Below, in pieces: positions 6,130 through 15,982 of a stretch of 16,117 nt of DNA (position 1 is the first letter of the stretch; each line of letters starts with the position of its first letter). The DNA is from an uncultured Actinomycetes bacterium (GTDB taxonomy: Bacteria; Actinomycetota; Actinomycetes; Nanopelagicales; Nanopelagicaceae): NCBI GenBank assembly GCA_903898855.1, contig CAIUHB010000089.1, forward strand, positions 1 through 16,117. Direction: 5' to 3'. The notes under the pieces are model-generated. The model did no database searches and was not told the origin of the DNA. It saw only the letters and a program-made list of their open reading frames with translations. The position numbers and the translations under genes are program-made.

Positions 6130-7572
6130 TTATTTACGGTAGGCCGGAGCAATGCCGTCAACGGCATCTCCTACGCGGTGAACGCGTAGCGCATTGGTTG
6201 AGCCAGGAATCCCCGGAGGGGCTCCTGCCACAATCACCACATTTTCGCCCTTTTGAACTCGACCAGATTCAATCAAAATTGAATCTACTTGCTTCACCAT
6301 CTCATCGGTATGAGCAACTGCTGGAGCAATCATTGATTCAACGCCCCATGTCAAAGCTAGCTGGTTATAGACCTCGGTAACTGGAGTAAGCGCCCAGATT
6401 GGAATTGGTGAGCGAAGTCTGGCCATGCGTCGTGCTGAGTCACCAGTTTGAGTGAAGGCAACCAGAATCTTTGCTTCGACAATCGCACCAACCTCGGTAG
6501 CCGCCTTGGTAATTGCGCCACCCTTTGTATGTGGGATGTGATCAAGTGGTGGAATTCGCTTCAACATCGCTTCTTCGGTGCGAGCGATAATGCGCGCCAT
6601 AGTTTTTACTGCTTCAATCGCAAATTCACCAACGCTAGTTTCACCTGAGAGCATGAGTGCATCCGCTCCATCAAGAACGGCATTTGCACAGTCAGTTGCT
6701 TCAGCACGAGTTGGAGATGAATTAGTGATCATCGAATCGAGCATCTGAGTAGCAACGATGACCGGCTTGGCCATTCCGCGCGCAAGCTCAATACAGCGCT
6801 TTTGAACTAGTGGCACTTCCTCAATCGGCATCTCAACGCCAAGGTCGCCGCGAGCGACCATAATTCCATCGAATGCATCCACAATTTCTTCTAGATTGGC
6901 TACCGCTTGTGGCTTCTCGATCTTTGCAATCACGGGGCGACGAATGCCTTCTTCATCCATGATGCGATGAACATCTTTTACATCGGCAGCGTTTCGAACA
7001 AATGAGAGTGCGATGAAATCTGCGCCGGCGCGAAGACCCCAGCGTAAATCTTCTTTATCTTTCTCAGAGAGCGCAGGTACCGATACTGCAACGCCAGGAA
7101 GATTAATTCCCTTGTTATTTGATACCGCACCCGGCTCGATGCATTTAGTGACAACATCATTGCCTTTGACTTCTACGACCTCAACGGTGACCTTGCCATC
7201 ATCAATGAGAATTCGATCTCCTGGTTTGCAATCACCGGGCAGACCTTTATATGTGGTACCTACTCGCTCTTTAGTTCCGGCAACTTCATCTGTTGTGATT
7301 GTGAAGATATCGCCGCGCTTGAGCTCGTGTGGCCCATTTTCAAATCGCGCCAATCGAATCTTGGGACCTTGCAAGTCAACCAAAATGGCAACTGGTCGAT
7401 TGGCCTTAAGTGCAGCAGCACGAACTCGATCCAAACGTGCTTGGTGCTCGTCATAGCCGCCATGTGAAAGGTTGAGGCGAGCCATATTCATGCCGGCAGC
7501 AATCAGCTCCGCAACTTTCTCTGGTGCTTCAACGGCCGGACCCATGGTGCAAACAATTTTGGCTCTACGCAT
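6130..7572 (-). CDS. pyk: Pyruvate kinase
   Basis: This 480-residue cytoplasmic enzyme transfers phosphate from phosphoenolpyruvate to ADP, the last step of glycolysis. It is full length for bacterial pyruvate kinases. It opens with KIVCTMGPAVE (5-15), has the substrate-site MARLNLSHGG, the barrel motif VIAKIEKPQAV with the catalytic lysine, MVARGDLGVEMP, then VATQMLDSM and ALMLSGETSVGEF. A C-terminal alpha/beta domain follows. The ATG has an AAGG site (TTAAGG) about seven bases upstream. It lies 48 bases downstream of gltD and may be partly co-transcribed with gltBD. A short hairpin and the tRNA promoter follow it. Confidence 0.96.
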   Translation of the reverse strand: MRRAKIVCTMGPAVEAPEKVAELIAAGMNMARLNLSHGGYDEHQARLDRVRAAALKANRPVAILVDLQGPKIRLARFENGPHELKRGDIFTITTDEVAGTKERVGTTYKGLPGDCKPGDRILIDDGKVTVEVVEVKGNDVVTKCIEPGAVSNNKGINLPGVAVSVPALSEKDKEDLRWGLRAGADFIALSFVRNAADVKDVHRIMDEEGIRRPVIAKIEKPQAVANLEEIVDAFDGIMVARGDLGVEMPIEEVPLVQKRCIELARGMAKPVIVATQMLDSMITNSSPTRAEATDCANAVLDGADALMLSGETSVGEFAIEAVKTMARIIARTEEAMLKRIPPLDHIPHTKGGAITKAATEVGAIVEAKILVAFTQTGDSARRMARLRSPIPIWALTPVTEVYNQLALTWGVESMIAPAVAHTDEMVKQVDSILIESGRVQKGENVVIVAGAPPGIPGSTNALRVHRVGDAVDGIAPAYRK

Positions 7573-7620
7573 ACGACAACCTTAATCTAGTAAGCAGAAA
7601 ATATTTATTGTGGACTCTAA

Positions 7621-9078
7621 CTACACTGTTAAAGGTCGTGCTGTTGGTGCAATAGGTGCGGGAAGCTGAGTCTCCCCTACTAGATAGGTATCCACGGCAG
7701 CGGCGGCGCTTCGACCTTCGGCAATAGCCCAAACAATAAGGGATTGTCCTCTTCCAGCATCGCCACAAACGAAGAGTCCCTCAATATTTGTTGCAAATTC
7801 ACCGTCGCGCTTAATATTTCCACGTTCGTCGAATTCAACTTCGAGTTGCTTGAGTAATTCACTCTTCTCCGGGCCAACAAATCCCATCGCCAAAAATGCT
7901 AAGTCAGCTGGGATCTCCTTATGCGAGTTTTCAACCTTTTCAAACTTGCCATTAACGAACTTGGTTTCAACTAGCTTGAGCGCGCGCAAGTTTCCGGCCT
8001 CATCGCCTAGGAACTCTTCAGTCGAGACAGCAAAGAGTCGCTCCCCCGCCTCTTCATGTGCACTTGAAACGCGATAGACCATCGGATAGGTAGGCCATGG
8101 TTGAGATGATGGACGTTCTTCAGTTGGTCTTGGCAAAATTTCTAATTGAGTAACACTTGCTGCCCCTTGGCGAATTGAAGTGCCGAGACAATCCGCACCG
8201 GTGTCTCCGCCTCCCAAAATAACAACGTGCTTTCCAGCAGCGTTGATCGGACTTGGGCCAGCGAGTTCGTTGAGACCTTGCTTGTTACCCCAAGGCAGAT
8301 ATTCCATCGCTTGGTGGATGCCCTTGAATTGGCGACCTGGCACATCAATATCGCGCCAAGCAGTTGCGCCAATAGCAAGCACTACAGCGTCGTACTTAGA
8401 ACGTAGCTGTGCGCCGGTGATGTCGACACCAACATTTACGCCAGTGCGAAAACGGGTTCCTTCTTGCTCCATCTGGCGAATGCGGCGATCGAGGATGAAC
8501 TTCTCCATTTTGAATTCTGGAATTCCGTAACGGAGCAATCCACCTGGCTTATCGGCTCGCTCATAAACGACGACAGTATGTCCGGCGCGAGTTAGTTGTT
8601 GTGCGATTGCTAATCCAGCTGGGCCAGAGCCAATCACGGCAACGGTCTTACCGGTTATGCGATCCGGAGCTTGTGCTTGGACCTTTCCGCTAGCAAATGC
8701 CTCTTCAATGGTGCGAAGTTCAATCTGCTTAATAGTAACTGGATCGCCATTAATACCGACTACACATGCAGTCTCGCATGGAGCTGGGCAGAGTCGACCA
8801 GTAAATTCCGGAAAGTTATTTGTCGCATGAAGGCGATCAATTGCTTCGCCACGATCGCCACGCCACATCAAGTCATTCCACTCAGGAATTAAATTTCCTA
8901 GTGGGCAGCCGGAGTGGCAGAACGGAATTCCACAATCCATGCAGCGGCCAGCCTGTTTTTGCAGTTCGCCTATGTTCTGTTCTTGGTAAACTTCTTTCCA
9001 ATCCTTGATGCGAACATCAACTGGACGGCGAGTTGGAGTTGCCCTGGCAGTTGTGAGAAATCCCTTTGGATCAGCCAT
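7621..9078 (-). CDS. gltD: Glutamate synthase (NADPH) small subunit GltD
   Basis: This 485-residue flavoprotein passes electrons from NADPH through FAD and iron-sulfur clusters to GltB. N-terminal cysteines at 47, 50, 54 and 58 ([13 protein letters not shown]) and at 97, 101 and 105 (CPAPCETAC) are the expected cluster ligands. A first dinucleotide fold has [14 protein letters not shown] (147-160, FAD) and a second has [12 protein letters not shown] (NADPH). [18 protein letters not shown] near the C-terminus is the closing FAD motif. I chose the ATG at 9078, not an upstream ATG at 9117: translation then begins MADPKGFL, the normal family start, and a perfect GGAGG (9085-9089) sits six bases ahead. 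It overlaps the gltB stop by eight bases (ATGGCTGA), so synthesis of the two subunits is coupled. Confidence 0.96.
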   Translation of the reverse strand: MADPKGFLTTARATPTRRPVDVRIKDWKEVYQEQNIGELQKQAGRCMDCGIPFCHSGCPLGNLIPEWNDLMWRGDRGEAIDRLHATNNFPEFTGRLCPAPCETACVVGINGDPVTIKQIELRTIEEAFASGKVQAQAPDRITGKTVAVIGSGPAGLAIAQQLTRAGHTVVVYERADKPGGLLRYGIPEFKMEKFILDRRIRQMEQEGTRFRTGVNVGVDITGAQLRSKYDAVVLAIGATAWRDIDVPGRQFKGIHQAMEYLPWGNKQGLNELAGPSPINAAGKHVVILGGGDTGADCLGTSIRQGAASVTQLEILPRPTEERPSSQPWPTYPMVYRVSSAHEEAGERLFAVSTEEFLGDEAGNLRALKLVETKFVNGKFEKVENSHKEIPADLAFLAMGFVGPEKSELLKQLEVEFDERGNIKRDGEFATNIEGLFVCGDAGRGQSLIVWAIAEGRSAAAAVDTYLVGETQLPAPIAPTARPLTV

Positions 9079-12000
9079 TGATTGCCTCCATGATTGCCTC
9101 GTCAGCATTGCGACCATCTCGCTCTGCTTGTGCGATTACCGTTAGAACTTTTGCATAGTCGCGCGGCATCACCAATGAAATCCGCGCCTTCTCCACTGTC
9201 CAATCCTTTACCAACTGGGAGGCTACCTGCGATCCAGTCTCCTCGGCATAGCGAGTGAGCAGAGCCTTGAGTTTCTCTTCTTGATCGGCGGGCAGTGGAA
9301 GAACGTCGACGAGTTCAGGATTAACTAGTCGAGGATCTAAATCGAGCACAAATGCGCGCCCACCGGACATGCCGGCTGCGAAATTGCGACCAGTCTTTCC
9401 AAGTACAACTGCGGTACCGCCAGTCATGTACTCACATCCGTGATCGCCTACACCTTCGACAATCGCGGTGGCACCGGAGTTTCGAACACAGAATCGTTCA
9501 CCAACAATGCCGCGAATAAATATCTCACCGGAGGTAGAGCCATATCCAATTACGTTGCCGGCAATCACATTCTCTTCCGACATAAAAGTGGCCTTAGCGT
9601 CCGGGCGAACAATAATTCGACCACCAGAGAGACCTTTACCAACGTAGTCATTGGCGTCACCGTGCATGCGAATCGTCATTCCCTTGGGAATAAATGCACC
9701 TAGCGATTGGCCAGCTGATCCATGAAGGTTGAGTTCTACTGTGCCATCTGGAAGCCCAGTACCACCATATTTTCTAGTGATTTCTGAACCCAACATCGTT
9801 CCAGCAGTTCGATTGACGTTGCGGATGGAGTGCTCAATAACAACCTTGCTTCCATTATCGAGTGCAGGCTTGGCGAGAGCAATCAATTCATTATCGAGAG
9901 CCGCGGCTAAACCGTGATCTTGAGTAATGGTGTTTCGCCTTGTTGGGGGCGTTCCATATGTTGGGGCCTGGAGTAATGGCGAGAGATCAAGTCCGCTGGC
10001 CTTCCAATGCTCAACTGCCACTCGAGTATCAAGCACTTCTACTTGACCGATAGCCTCTTCTAGCGTGCGGAAACCAAGCTTGGCTAGCCACTCGCGAACT
10101 TCCTCGGCGATATATTCAAAGAAGGTCTCAACGAATTCTGGCTTGCCTGAGAAACGCTTTCGCAATTCTGGGTTTTGCGTGGCAACTCCAACTGGGCAGG
10201 TATCCAAATGGCAGACGCGCATCATTACGCAACCTGAGACAACAAGTGGCGCAGTGGCAAAACCAAACTCTTCGCCGCCAAGTAAAGCTGCGATAACAAT
10301 GTCGCGACCCGTCTTCATCTGGCCATCGACCTGAACAACAATGCGATCACGCAATCCATTGAGCATCAAAGTTTGTTGAGTCTCGGCTAGGCCCAGCTCC
10401 CACGGCGCACCTGCATGCTTGAGTGAGGTAAGCGGTGAGGCACCAGTACCGCCGTCGTGACCAGAAATGAGAACCACGTCGGCATGCGCCTTCGAGACAC
10501 CGGCAGCGACTGTTCCGACTCCTACTTCTGCAACTAGCTTGACGTGGACACGCGCATCCTTATTGGCGTTCTTTAGATCGTGGATGAGCTGCGCCAAATC
10601 TTCAATGGAATAAATATCGTGATGAGGTGGTGGCGAAATGAGTCCCACACCAGGAGTTGAGTAACGAACCTTAGCTACCCACGGATAAACCTTGCCGCCG
10701 GGAAGTTGACCACCCTCACCAGGCTTTGCACCTTGTGCCATTTTGATCTGAATATCGTCAGCGTTAACCAAGTACTCGCTGGTTACACCGAAGCGACCGC
10801 TAGCAACTTGCTTGACTGCAGAGCGACGCAGATCGCCATTGGCATCTGGAGTAAAACGAGCTGGATCTTCTCCACCTTCGCCGGTATTGGATTTACCACC
10901 AATGCGGTTCATCGCGATAGCTAGTGTCTCGTGTGCTTCCGCCGAAATCGATCCGTAGGACATGGCTCCGGTGGCAAAGCGTTTAATAATTTCACTTGCT
11001 GATTCGACTTCTTCTAGTGGCACTTCTGGACGAAGCCCATCCTTAAAGGTGAATAGCCCACGCAAAGTCATGAGGTTCTTGGATTGATCATCAACTTTGT
11101 TGGTGTACTTCTTAAATATGTCGTAACGCTTATTGCGCGTGGAATGCTGGAGTGTAAACACTGTCTCTGGATCAAAGAGGTGTGGTTCTCCCTCACGTCG
11201 CCATTGATATTCTCCGCCGATCGGTAGCCGCTTAGTACCTGGGACTTCACCCATAGGTGGATAAGCGATGTGATGGCGCTTGATGGTTTCATCAGCGAGC
11301 GTTGCTAGTGAAACTCCGCCAAGGCGGGATGTGACGCCAGTGAAATATTCATCAACCACTTCGCGTGAGAGGCCAATAGCTTCGAAAACTTGCGCTCCGG
11401 TGTATGAAGCGATGGTCGATATTCCCATCTTGGACATAACTTTAAGTACGCCCTTGCCCAGAGACTTGATGAGATTGGCAACTGCCTTCTCAGGTGTAAT
11501 TCCAGTAATAATTCCTTGACGAACCAAATCTTCAGCTGATTCCATTGCCAAATATGGATTGATTGCAGCTGCGCCAAAGCCAACTAGAAGAGCAACATGG
11601 TGCACTTCGCGAACTTCACCAGTTTCAACAATAAGACCCACTCGGGTACGTGTCTTCTCGCGAATCAAGTGGTGATGCACTGCAGCAGTTAGCAAGAGCG
11701 ATGGGATTGGCGCCTCTTCGGCATCGCCATCGCGATCGGAGAGAACAATTAGGTGCGCGCCATCGGCGATCGCCTGTGAAACTTCCTGTCGAATCTCTTG
11801 AATGCGCTGTGCGAGTGCTTCTCCCCCACCTTGCACTGGAAAAAGTCCGCGAACAACATGTGCTTGAAATCCTGGGTGATTACCATCTGCGTTAACGTGA
11901 ATTAACTTAGCCAATTCATCATTATCGATAACCGGGAAATCAATCGCAATTTGTCGGCACGAAGCTGGTCCTGGATCGAGCAAGTTCTGTTCTGGTCCAA

Positions 12001-13591
12001 GGCTTCCACCCAAACTTGTAACGAGTTCTTCGCGAATGGCATCCAATGGTGGATTTGTAACTTGGGCAAAGAGCTGTGCGAAATAGTCGAAGAGCAAACG
12101 TGGCTTATTGGAGAGAGCCGCGATTGGCGTATCGGTTCCCATGGAACCGAGCGGCTCCATGCCGCTCTTTGCCATCGGCGTAATAATGAGGCGGAGTTCT
12201 TCTTCGGTATATCCAAATGCGCGTTGGCGACGAAGAACCGATGAGTGTGGATAGACAATATGCTCGCGAGCAGGCAGATCTGAAAGGCGCACTAATCCAG
12301 CATGTAGCCAATCGCCGTATGGCGCTGCATCTGCCAATGAATCCTTAATCTCATCATCTTCAATGATGCGACCTTCTTCAATATCAACCAAGAACATGCG
12401 ACCTGGCTGCAATCTGCCTTTGCGCTCAATCTCTTCTGGGGCAAAATCAAGTACGCCAGCTTCAGATGCCAAGACGACCATTCCACCCTTGGTAATCCAG
12501 AAACGCGATGGCCGAAGTCCATTGCGGTCTAGTACAGCGCCAACTTGGAAACCATCGGTAAATGTCACGCAAGCGGGACCATCCCATGGCTCCATCATTG
12601 TTGAATGGAAGGCGTAAAAATCACGACGCTTATGAGACATGGTTGCGTGATTTTCCCAAGCTTCTGGAATCATCATTAAAACTGCATGAGGAAGTGAACG
12701 TCCACCCAGATAGAGAAGTTCGAGAACTTCATCAAATGAGGCTGAATCTGAACCTGAGTTTTCGACAATCGGAAATAAGCGCTCAAGGTCGCCCGGAATG
12801 AGATCGCTCTTTAATAAATTTTCACGAGCGCGCATCCAGTTGCGGTTTCCGCGGACGGTATTGATCTCACCGTTGTGAGCAATAAATCGGTAGGGATGCG
12901 CAAGTGGCCATGATGGAAAAGTGTTGGTGGAGAAGCGAGAGTGAACTAGGGCAAGTGGCGATGCAACACGCGCGTCTGCCAAGTCCGGAAAGAACTCTTC
13001 GAGTTGCCCAGTTGTGAGCATGCCTTTGTAAACAATGGTGCGAGTAGATAGCGATGGGAAGTAAATAGGATGCGCGTGCTCAGCTCGCTTGCGAAGTGCG
13101 TAGACCTTACGCTCTAGCGTTAAATCACTTTCACCAGCTGCGCCAGTAATAAAAAGTTGTTCAAATTTAGGCATGACTGAAATTGCGGTCTTACCAAGTG
13201 AGGTTGAGTTAATAGGAACTTCGCGCCATCCAATAACAACCAGCCCCTCCTCCTTTGCAATCTTTGCAATTTCGCTTCGATGTTCAAAAGATGGATCGAC
13301 AAAGGCGATACCGGTGGCATAGAAACCAACTGGTGGTAATTCGAAATCGCTCTCTTGTCGATAGAAGGCATCAGGAATGCGAATGAGGATTCCAGCTCCA
13401 TCACCGCTATCTGGTTCAGCGCCAGTTGCGCCGCGATGCTCCATATTTCGAAGTGCAAGCAGTGCTTGCGAAACTATCTCGTGGGTAGCATTTTTATTAA
13501 GCGTCGCGACCATAGCAACGCCGCAGGCATCACGTTCTTGCAGCGGATCATAAAGTCCTTGTGCTGCTGGCAATGTAGAGAAAAGTGTCAC
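9071..13591 (-). CDS. gltB: Glutamate synthase (NADPH) large subunit GltB
   Basis: This 1506-residue enzyme makes two glutamates from glutamine and 2-oxoglutarate, the main ammonia assimilation route together with glutamine synthetase. The order of domains is class II glutaminase (starting at Cys23 in [10 protein letters not shown], exposed after removal of a 22-residue propeptide), central linker domain, FMN-binding synthase barrel (with [10 protein letters not shown] and [10 protein letters not shown]), the 3Fe-4S ligands Cys1121, Cys1127 and Cys1132 (CX5CX4C), and the C-terminal GXGXG beta-helix. Length is full. I chose the GTG at 13591 because AGGAG (13597-13601) lies five bases upstream; a TTG at 13630 would add 13 unrelated residues and has no such site. 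The 160-base leader region before it holds repeats and a hairpin. Confidence 0.96.
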   Translation of the reverse strand: MTLFSTLPAAQGLYDPLQERDACGVAMVATLNKNATHEIVSQALLALRNMEHRGATGAEPDSGDGAGILIRIPDAFYRQESDFELPPVGFYATGIAFVDPSFEHRSEIAKIAKEEGLVVIGWREVPINSTSLGKTAISVMPKFEQLFITGAAGESDLTLERKVYALRKRAEHAHPIYFPSLSTRTIVYKGMLTTGQLEEFFPDLADARVASPLALVHSRFSTNTFPSWPLAHPYRFIAHNGEINTVRGNRNWMRARENLLKSDLIPGDLERLFPIVENSGSDSASFDEVLELLYLGGRSLPHAVLMMIPEAWENHATMSHKRRDFYAFHSTMMEPWDGPACVTFTDGFQVGAVLDRNGLRPSRFWITKGGMVVLASEAGVLDFAPEEIERKGRLQPGRMFLVDIEEGRIIEDDEIKDSLADAAPYGDWLHAGLVRLSDLPAREHIVYPHSSVLRRQRAFGYTEEELRLIITPMAKSGMEPLGSMGTDTPIAALSNKPRLLFDYFAQLFAQVTNPPLDAIREELVTSLGGSLGPEQNLLDPGPASCRQIAIDFPVIDNDELAKLIHVNADGNHPGFQAHVVRGLFPVQGGGEALAQRIQEIRQEVSQAIADGAHLIVLSDRDGDAEEAPIPSLLLTAAVHHHLIREKTRTRVGLIVETGEVREVHHVALLVGFGAAAINPYLAMESAEDLVRQGIITGITPEKAVANLIKSLGKGVLKVMSKMGISTIASYTGAQVFEAIGLSREVVDEYFTGVTSRLGGVSLATLADETIKRHHIAYPPMGEVPGTKRLPIGGEYQWRREGEPHLFDPETVFTLQHSTRNKRYDIFKKYTNKVDDQSKNLMTLRGLFTFKDGLRPEVPLEEVESASEIIKRFATGAMSYGSISAEAHETLAIAMNRIGGKSNTGEGGEDPARFTPDANGDLRRSAVKQVASGRFGVTSEYLVNADDIQIKMAQGAKPGEGGQLPGGKVYPWVAKVRYSTPGVGLISPPPHHDIYSIEDLAQLIHDLKNANKDARVHVKLVAEVGVGTVAAGVSKAHADVVLISGHDGGTGASPLTSLKHAGAPWELGLAETQQTLMLNGLRDRIVVQVDGQMKTGRDIVIAALLGGEEFGFATAPLVVSGCVMMRVCHLDTCPVGVATQNPELRKRFSGKPEFVETFFEYIAEEVREWLAKLGFRTLEEAIGQVEVLDTRVAVEHWKASGLDLSPLLQAPTYGTPPTRRNTITQDHGLAAALDNELIALAKPALDNGSKVVIEHSIRNVNRTAGTMLGSEITRKYGGTGLPDGTVELNLHGSAGQSLGAFIPKGMTIRMHGDANDYVGKGLSGGRIIVRPDAKATFMSEENVIAGNVIGYGSTSGEIFIRGIVGERFCVRNSGATAIVEGVGDHGCEYMTGGTAVVLGKTGRNFAAGMSGGRAFVLDLDPRLVNPELVDVLPLPADQEEKLKALLTRYAEETGSQVASQLVKDWTVEKARISLVMPRDYAKVLTVIAQAERDGRNADEAIMEAING

Positions 13592-13648
13592 GAGCGCTCC
13601 TGAAGAACGGTCGGGACGGCGATGGCCCAACTAACGAATATCTGCCTG

Positions 13649-13698
13649 GCTTCCTACTCAGCGAGTCTGAAGCAAGTGAGAAATCGTAGCAAGGTGAG
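13649..13698 (-). promoter_or_regulatory. gltB: gltB upstream region: direct repeats around a possible -10, then a hairpin
   Basis: In gltB orientation, CTCACCTTGCT (13698-13688) and CTCACTTGCT (13680-13671) form an imperfect direct repeat with a period of about 18 bases. They flank a TACGAT (13688-13683) that fits the actinobacterial TANNNT -10 pattern, though no good -35 is visible. Just downstream, GCTTC (13673-13669) and GAAGC (13653-13649) pair, with ACTC/GAGT pairing inside them around a three-base loop. The hairpin would lie early in the gltB leader. No GlnR-type box or known riboswitch was recognised. Repeats and pairing are seen; the promoter and operator roles are inferred. Confidence 0.35.
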
Positions 13699-13752
13699 GG
13701 CTAACCCTGGTACCAATTTTCTGCATACTTTCTATAACAATTTTGGCGGTAG

Positions 13753-14469
13753 TTAAATACCCGACAGGTGAACTAGGCCACCAATTCCCGCTGTAATTGC
13801 CATTCCCAGGCTGCCACCAATCAACACGCGCAAGGTGGTCTTGACCATCGGCGAGCCAGCTGAGCGTGAGGAGATTATGCCGGTCCCCAAGAGACCGATG
13901 AGCGTAGCCAGGACAATCGGTATCGATTTAGAGCCACTAAAAGCATGAATGGGAAGTAGCGCACCAACGAGAGGTACTGCTCCCCCGAGTGTGTAGCTAA
14001 TGGCTGAAGCTATGCCAGCTTGAAGCGGGCGAGCCTTGGTATGTTCAAACTGGCCAAGCTCATCGCGCAAGTGCGTACCTAGTGCATCATGCGCAGTCAT
14101 TACCTCTGCAACTTCCCGAGCAAGTTCCTTGGTCAATCCGCGTTCGACGTAAATTTGAGTGAGCTCGTCCAACTCTCCCTCGGGATCAGATTCGAGATGA
14201 GCAATCTCCATCAGACGATCTGACTCTTCGATATCGCTCTGTGAGCGCACTGAAATGTATTCGCCTACCGCCATGGACATCGCACCAGCGGCAATTCCTG
14301 CAAGACCAATGGTCACTAGTGGTGAGCTTGCCTTAGCTGCGCTCACGCCAATCATCAGAGAAGCGGTTGCAACTAATCCATCGTTGGCGCCTAGGACCGC
14401 TGCGCGCAGCCAACCAGATTTATGAACCTTGTGGTGGCGATTGCGCAAATAGACATCTTCTAAACCCAT
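13753..14469 (-). CDS. VIT1/CCC1-family divalent metal (Fe/Mn) transporter
   Basis: This 238-residue membrane protein belongs to the VIT/CCC1 family, which moves Fe2+ or Mn2+ out of the cytosol. The N-terminal part has HKSGWLRAAVLGANDGLVAT (about 16-35) and GAMSMAVGEYISVRSQSD (about 62-79), both hallmark segments. A soluble acidic stretch follows (about 80-140, rich in Glu/Asp, with EVMTAHDALGTHL), which in characterised members forms the cytoplasmic metal-binding domain. Three more membrane segments follow, including AISYTLGGAVPLV. About five membrane spans in all fit the family. The ATG is nine bases after the lgt stop, with AAGG upstream, so it is probably in the same operon. A tie to iron homeostasis for the iron-sulfur enzyme GltBD next door is only a suggestion. 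Confidence 0.9.
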   Translation of the reverse strand: MGLEDVYLRNRHHKVHKSGWLRAAVLGANDGLVATASLMIGVSAAKASSPLVTIGLAGIAAGAMSMAVGEYISVRSQSDIEESDRLMEIAHLESDPEGELDELTQIYVERGLTKELAREVAEVMTAHDALGTHLRDELGQFEHTKARPLQAGIASAISYTLGGAVPLVGALLPIHAFSGSKSIPIVLATLIGLLGTGIISSRSAGSPMVKTTLRVLIGGSLGMAITAGIGGLVHLSGI

Positions 14470-14478
14470 GAGCCAACC

Positions 14479-15240
14479 TTATCTAGTGAAGCGAATTCGT
14501 CTAATTAACACGAGCGTAGCGAGGATGAAAATTATCGCACTCACCCAGATATTTAGTCGCAAACCCAGAATTAGATGAGCGTTATCAATTCGAAGGGCCT
14601 CTATCCAAGTTCTGCCCAATGTATAGAGCGCCGCGTAGCCGAGTAGGACTACGCCGCTACCTACTCGCTTGGCAAAGAGCGGAAGTTTCAACAAGACAAT
14701 GGCGGCTAGTAAACACCAGAGCGATTCATATAAAAAGGTGGGATGGAAGGTGAGGTAATTTTCAAAGCCGGCAGGACGTTTGGCCAGCGGCACCGAGAGC
14801 GCCCAAGGAAGGTGTGTTGGGCGGCCAAAGAGTTCACCATTAAACCAATTACCCCAACGGCCAATTGCTTGGGCAATCAATAAGCCGGGTGCGAGAGCAT
14901 CTGCAAAGTGGAGAAACGATAAGGAACGCTCCTTGCTTCGAAAGACAATAAACGAAACCAGCAAACCAAGGGCGATGGCGCCCCAAATACCCATTCCGCC
15001 TTGCCAAATTTTAAGCGCGCTCCATGGATTGCCTCCGGCGCCAAAGTAGGCATCTGGCGAAGTCAGCACGTGATAGAGCCGGCCTCCAATAATTCCGGCA
15101 GGTATGGCATAAAGCGCAATCTCATTTACTTCTTCAGGATTCCCACCGATGCGCGCATAGCGAGATCTACCAACTAGCACCGCAGCAATAATTCCCAAGA
15201 GAATACATAGGGCATAAAAGTGGAGAGTAAGCCCTCCCAA
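14479..15240 (-). CDS. lgt: Prolipoprotein diacylglyceryl transferase Lgt
   Basis: This integral membrane enzyme transfers diacylglycerol from phosphatidylglycerol to the lipobox cysteine of prelipoproteins. From the TTG at 15240 it has 253 residues. It shows the H-x-Y motif LHFYALC (6-12), the family signature GRWGNWFNGELFG (127-139, including Arg128, Asn131 and Glu136), YLTFHPTFLYES and a C-terminal GRTWIEALR segment, with about seven hydrophobic spans. The TTG has no ribosome binding site. The frame stays open upstream to the stop of the DsbA-like gene at 15292 and encodes FAFPTPPRSAVSLGG, which looks like the usual Lgt N-terminus (proline-rich, then LG). The true start is therefore probably further upstream at an unusual codon; see the separate entry. 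Confidence 0.94.
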   Translation of the reverse strand: MGGLTLHFYALCILLGIIAAVLVGRSRYARIGGNPEEVNEIALYAIPAGIIGGRLYHVLTSPDAYFGAGGNPWSALKIWQGGMGIWGAIALGLLVSFIVFRSKERSLSFLHFADALAPGLLIAQAIGRWGNWFNGELFGRPTHLPWALSVPLAKRPAGFENYLTFHPTFLYESLWCLLAAIVLLKLPLFAKRVGSGVVLLGYAALYTLGRTWIEALRIDNAHLILGLRLNIWVSAIIFILATLVLIRRIRFTR

Positions 15241-15291
15241 CGAAACCGCTGAACGTGGTGGCGTTGGGAAAGCGAATTGAGTCAGAGCTAT
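15241..15291 (-). other. lgt: Likely N-terminal extension of lgt with no standard start codon
   Basis: The 17 codons between the DsbA-like stop (15292) and the TTG at 15240 are in frame with lgt and read IALTQFAFPTPPRSAVS. This resembles the pre-membrane N-terminus of other Lgt proteins. The only possible initiators are ATA at 15291, five bases after a GGAG site (15300-15297), and CTG at 15285, eleven bases after the same site. No ATG, GTG or TTG is available. Confidence 0.55.
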
Positions 15292-15960
15292 TTATGCTCC
15301 TGCGGCAACAAGTGCCTTTTGAAATGCGGCCGGATCCATATATTGAGTGTTGCGATCGAGCTCTTTGCCATTAACAAAAACCGTTGGGGTCGCATTGACA
15401 TTCTTTGCGGCACCATCTGCGGCGATGTTCTTAACCCAACCGGAATAGCTTAGGTTTTCCACGCATTGTGTAAATTTAGATGAAGTGATTCCCACACTTG
15501 CGCCGATACCTTCGAGCCAACTATTAGTGATATGACCTGAGTTCTCGGTTCCTTGATTGAGATAGAGGGCATAGTGATAATCCAAGAATTTACCTTGATC
15601 AGCTGCGCAGGCCGCTGCATTTGCCGCCAAGATTGATTCAGCGCCAATAAATGAGAGCGGGTGAAAAACAACCTTCACCTTATTGCCGCGCGCTAAAGAT
15701 TCTATATATGAGTGGTTGATGGATTCAAAGTGTTGGCAGATAGGACATTGGAAATCTTCCCAAATATCTACTTGTGGCTTGCCTGAATCATTAAAGGCGA
15801 TTCCGTAGCCATTTGCCTTAACGACTGAGCTAGGTGTGGCAGCGTGATCATTACTCTTATTTGAGACCACCGTGAAAATACCGCCGATGGCAACAACAAA
15901 AACAACCATTCCAATTACTAGACCGCGCAAGCCGCCATCTTTACCTTTTTTATCTGCCAC
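15292..15960 (-). CDS. Membrane-anchored DsbA-like thioredoxin-fold protein
   Basis: This 222-residue protein has a short basic cytoplasmic N-terminus, one membrane segment (about 11-32, GLVIGMVVFVVAIGG region), a linker, and an extracytoplasmic DsbA-type thioredoxin domain. The active site is CPIC (about 72-75) after DIWEDFQ, and the cis-proline loop is NATPTVFVNG. Two further cysteines, in AANAAACAAD and FTQCVENL, probably form a structural disulfide as in other actinobacterial members. It is expected to oxidise or isomerise cysteines of exported proteins. The start is uncertain: an ATG at 15966 has AAGGAG only one base upstream, whereas the GTG two codons later (15960) is seven bases from it, so I prefer the GTG. 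It is followed directly by lgt, in an exported-protein maturation cluster. Confidence 0.88.
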   Translation of the reverse strand: MADKKGKDGGLRGLVIGMVVFVVAIGGIFTVVSNKSNDHAATPSSVVKANGYGIAFNDSGKPQVDIWEDFQCPICQHFESINHSYIESLARGNKVKVVFHPLSFIGAESILAANAAACAADQGKFLDYHYALYLNQGTENSGHITNSWLEGIGASVGITSSKFTQCVENLSYSGWVKNIAADGAAKNVNATPTVFVNGKELDRNTQYMDPAAFQKALVAAGA

Positions 15961-15982
15961 GCTCATGCTCCTTGCTTTCTGG

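Noticed and set aside
5511..6380. A 289-codon plus-strand open frame across the ANTAR regulator, tRNA and end of pyk
   Set aside because: It runs antisense through two well-supported genes and a tRNA, and the translation has no recognisable domain. It is a shadow frame.
7573..7620. Promoter for pyk in the gltD-pyk gap
   Set aside because: The AT-rich stretch contains a TAGATT, but no -35 partner at proper spacing; not enough to support a feature.
9079..9117. Upstream ATG for gltD (498 residues)
   Set aside because: The extra 13 residues are unlike GltD, and the ATG at 9078 has a perfect GGAGG and the usual MADPKGFL start.
13592..13630. TTG start for gltB adding 13 residues
   Set aside because: The GTG at 13591 has AGGAG five bases upstream and gives a normal propeptide before Cys23.
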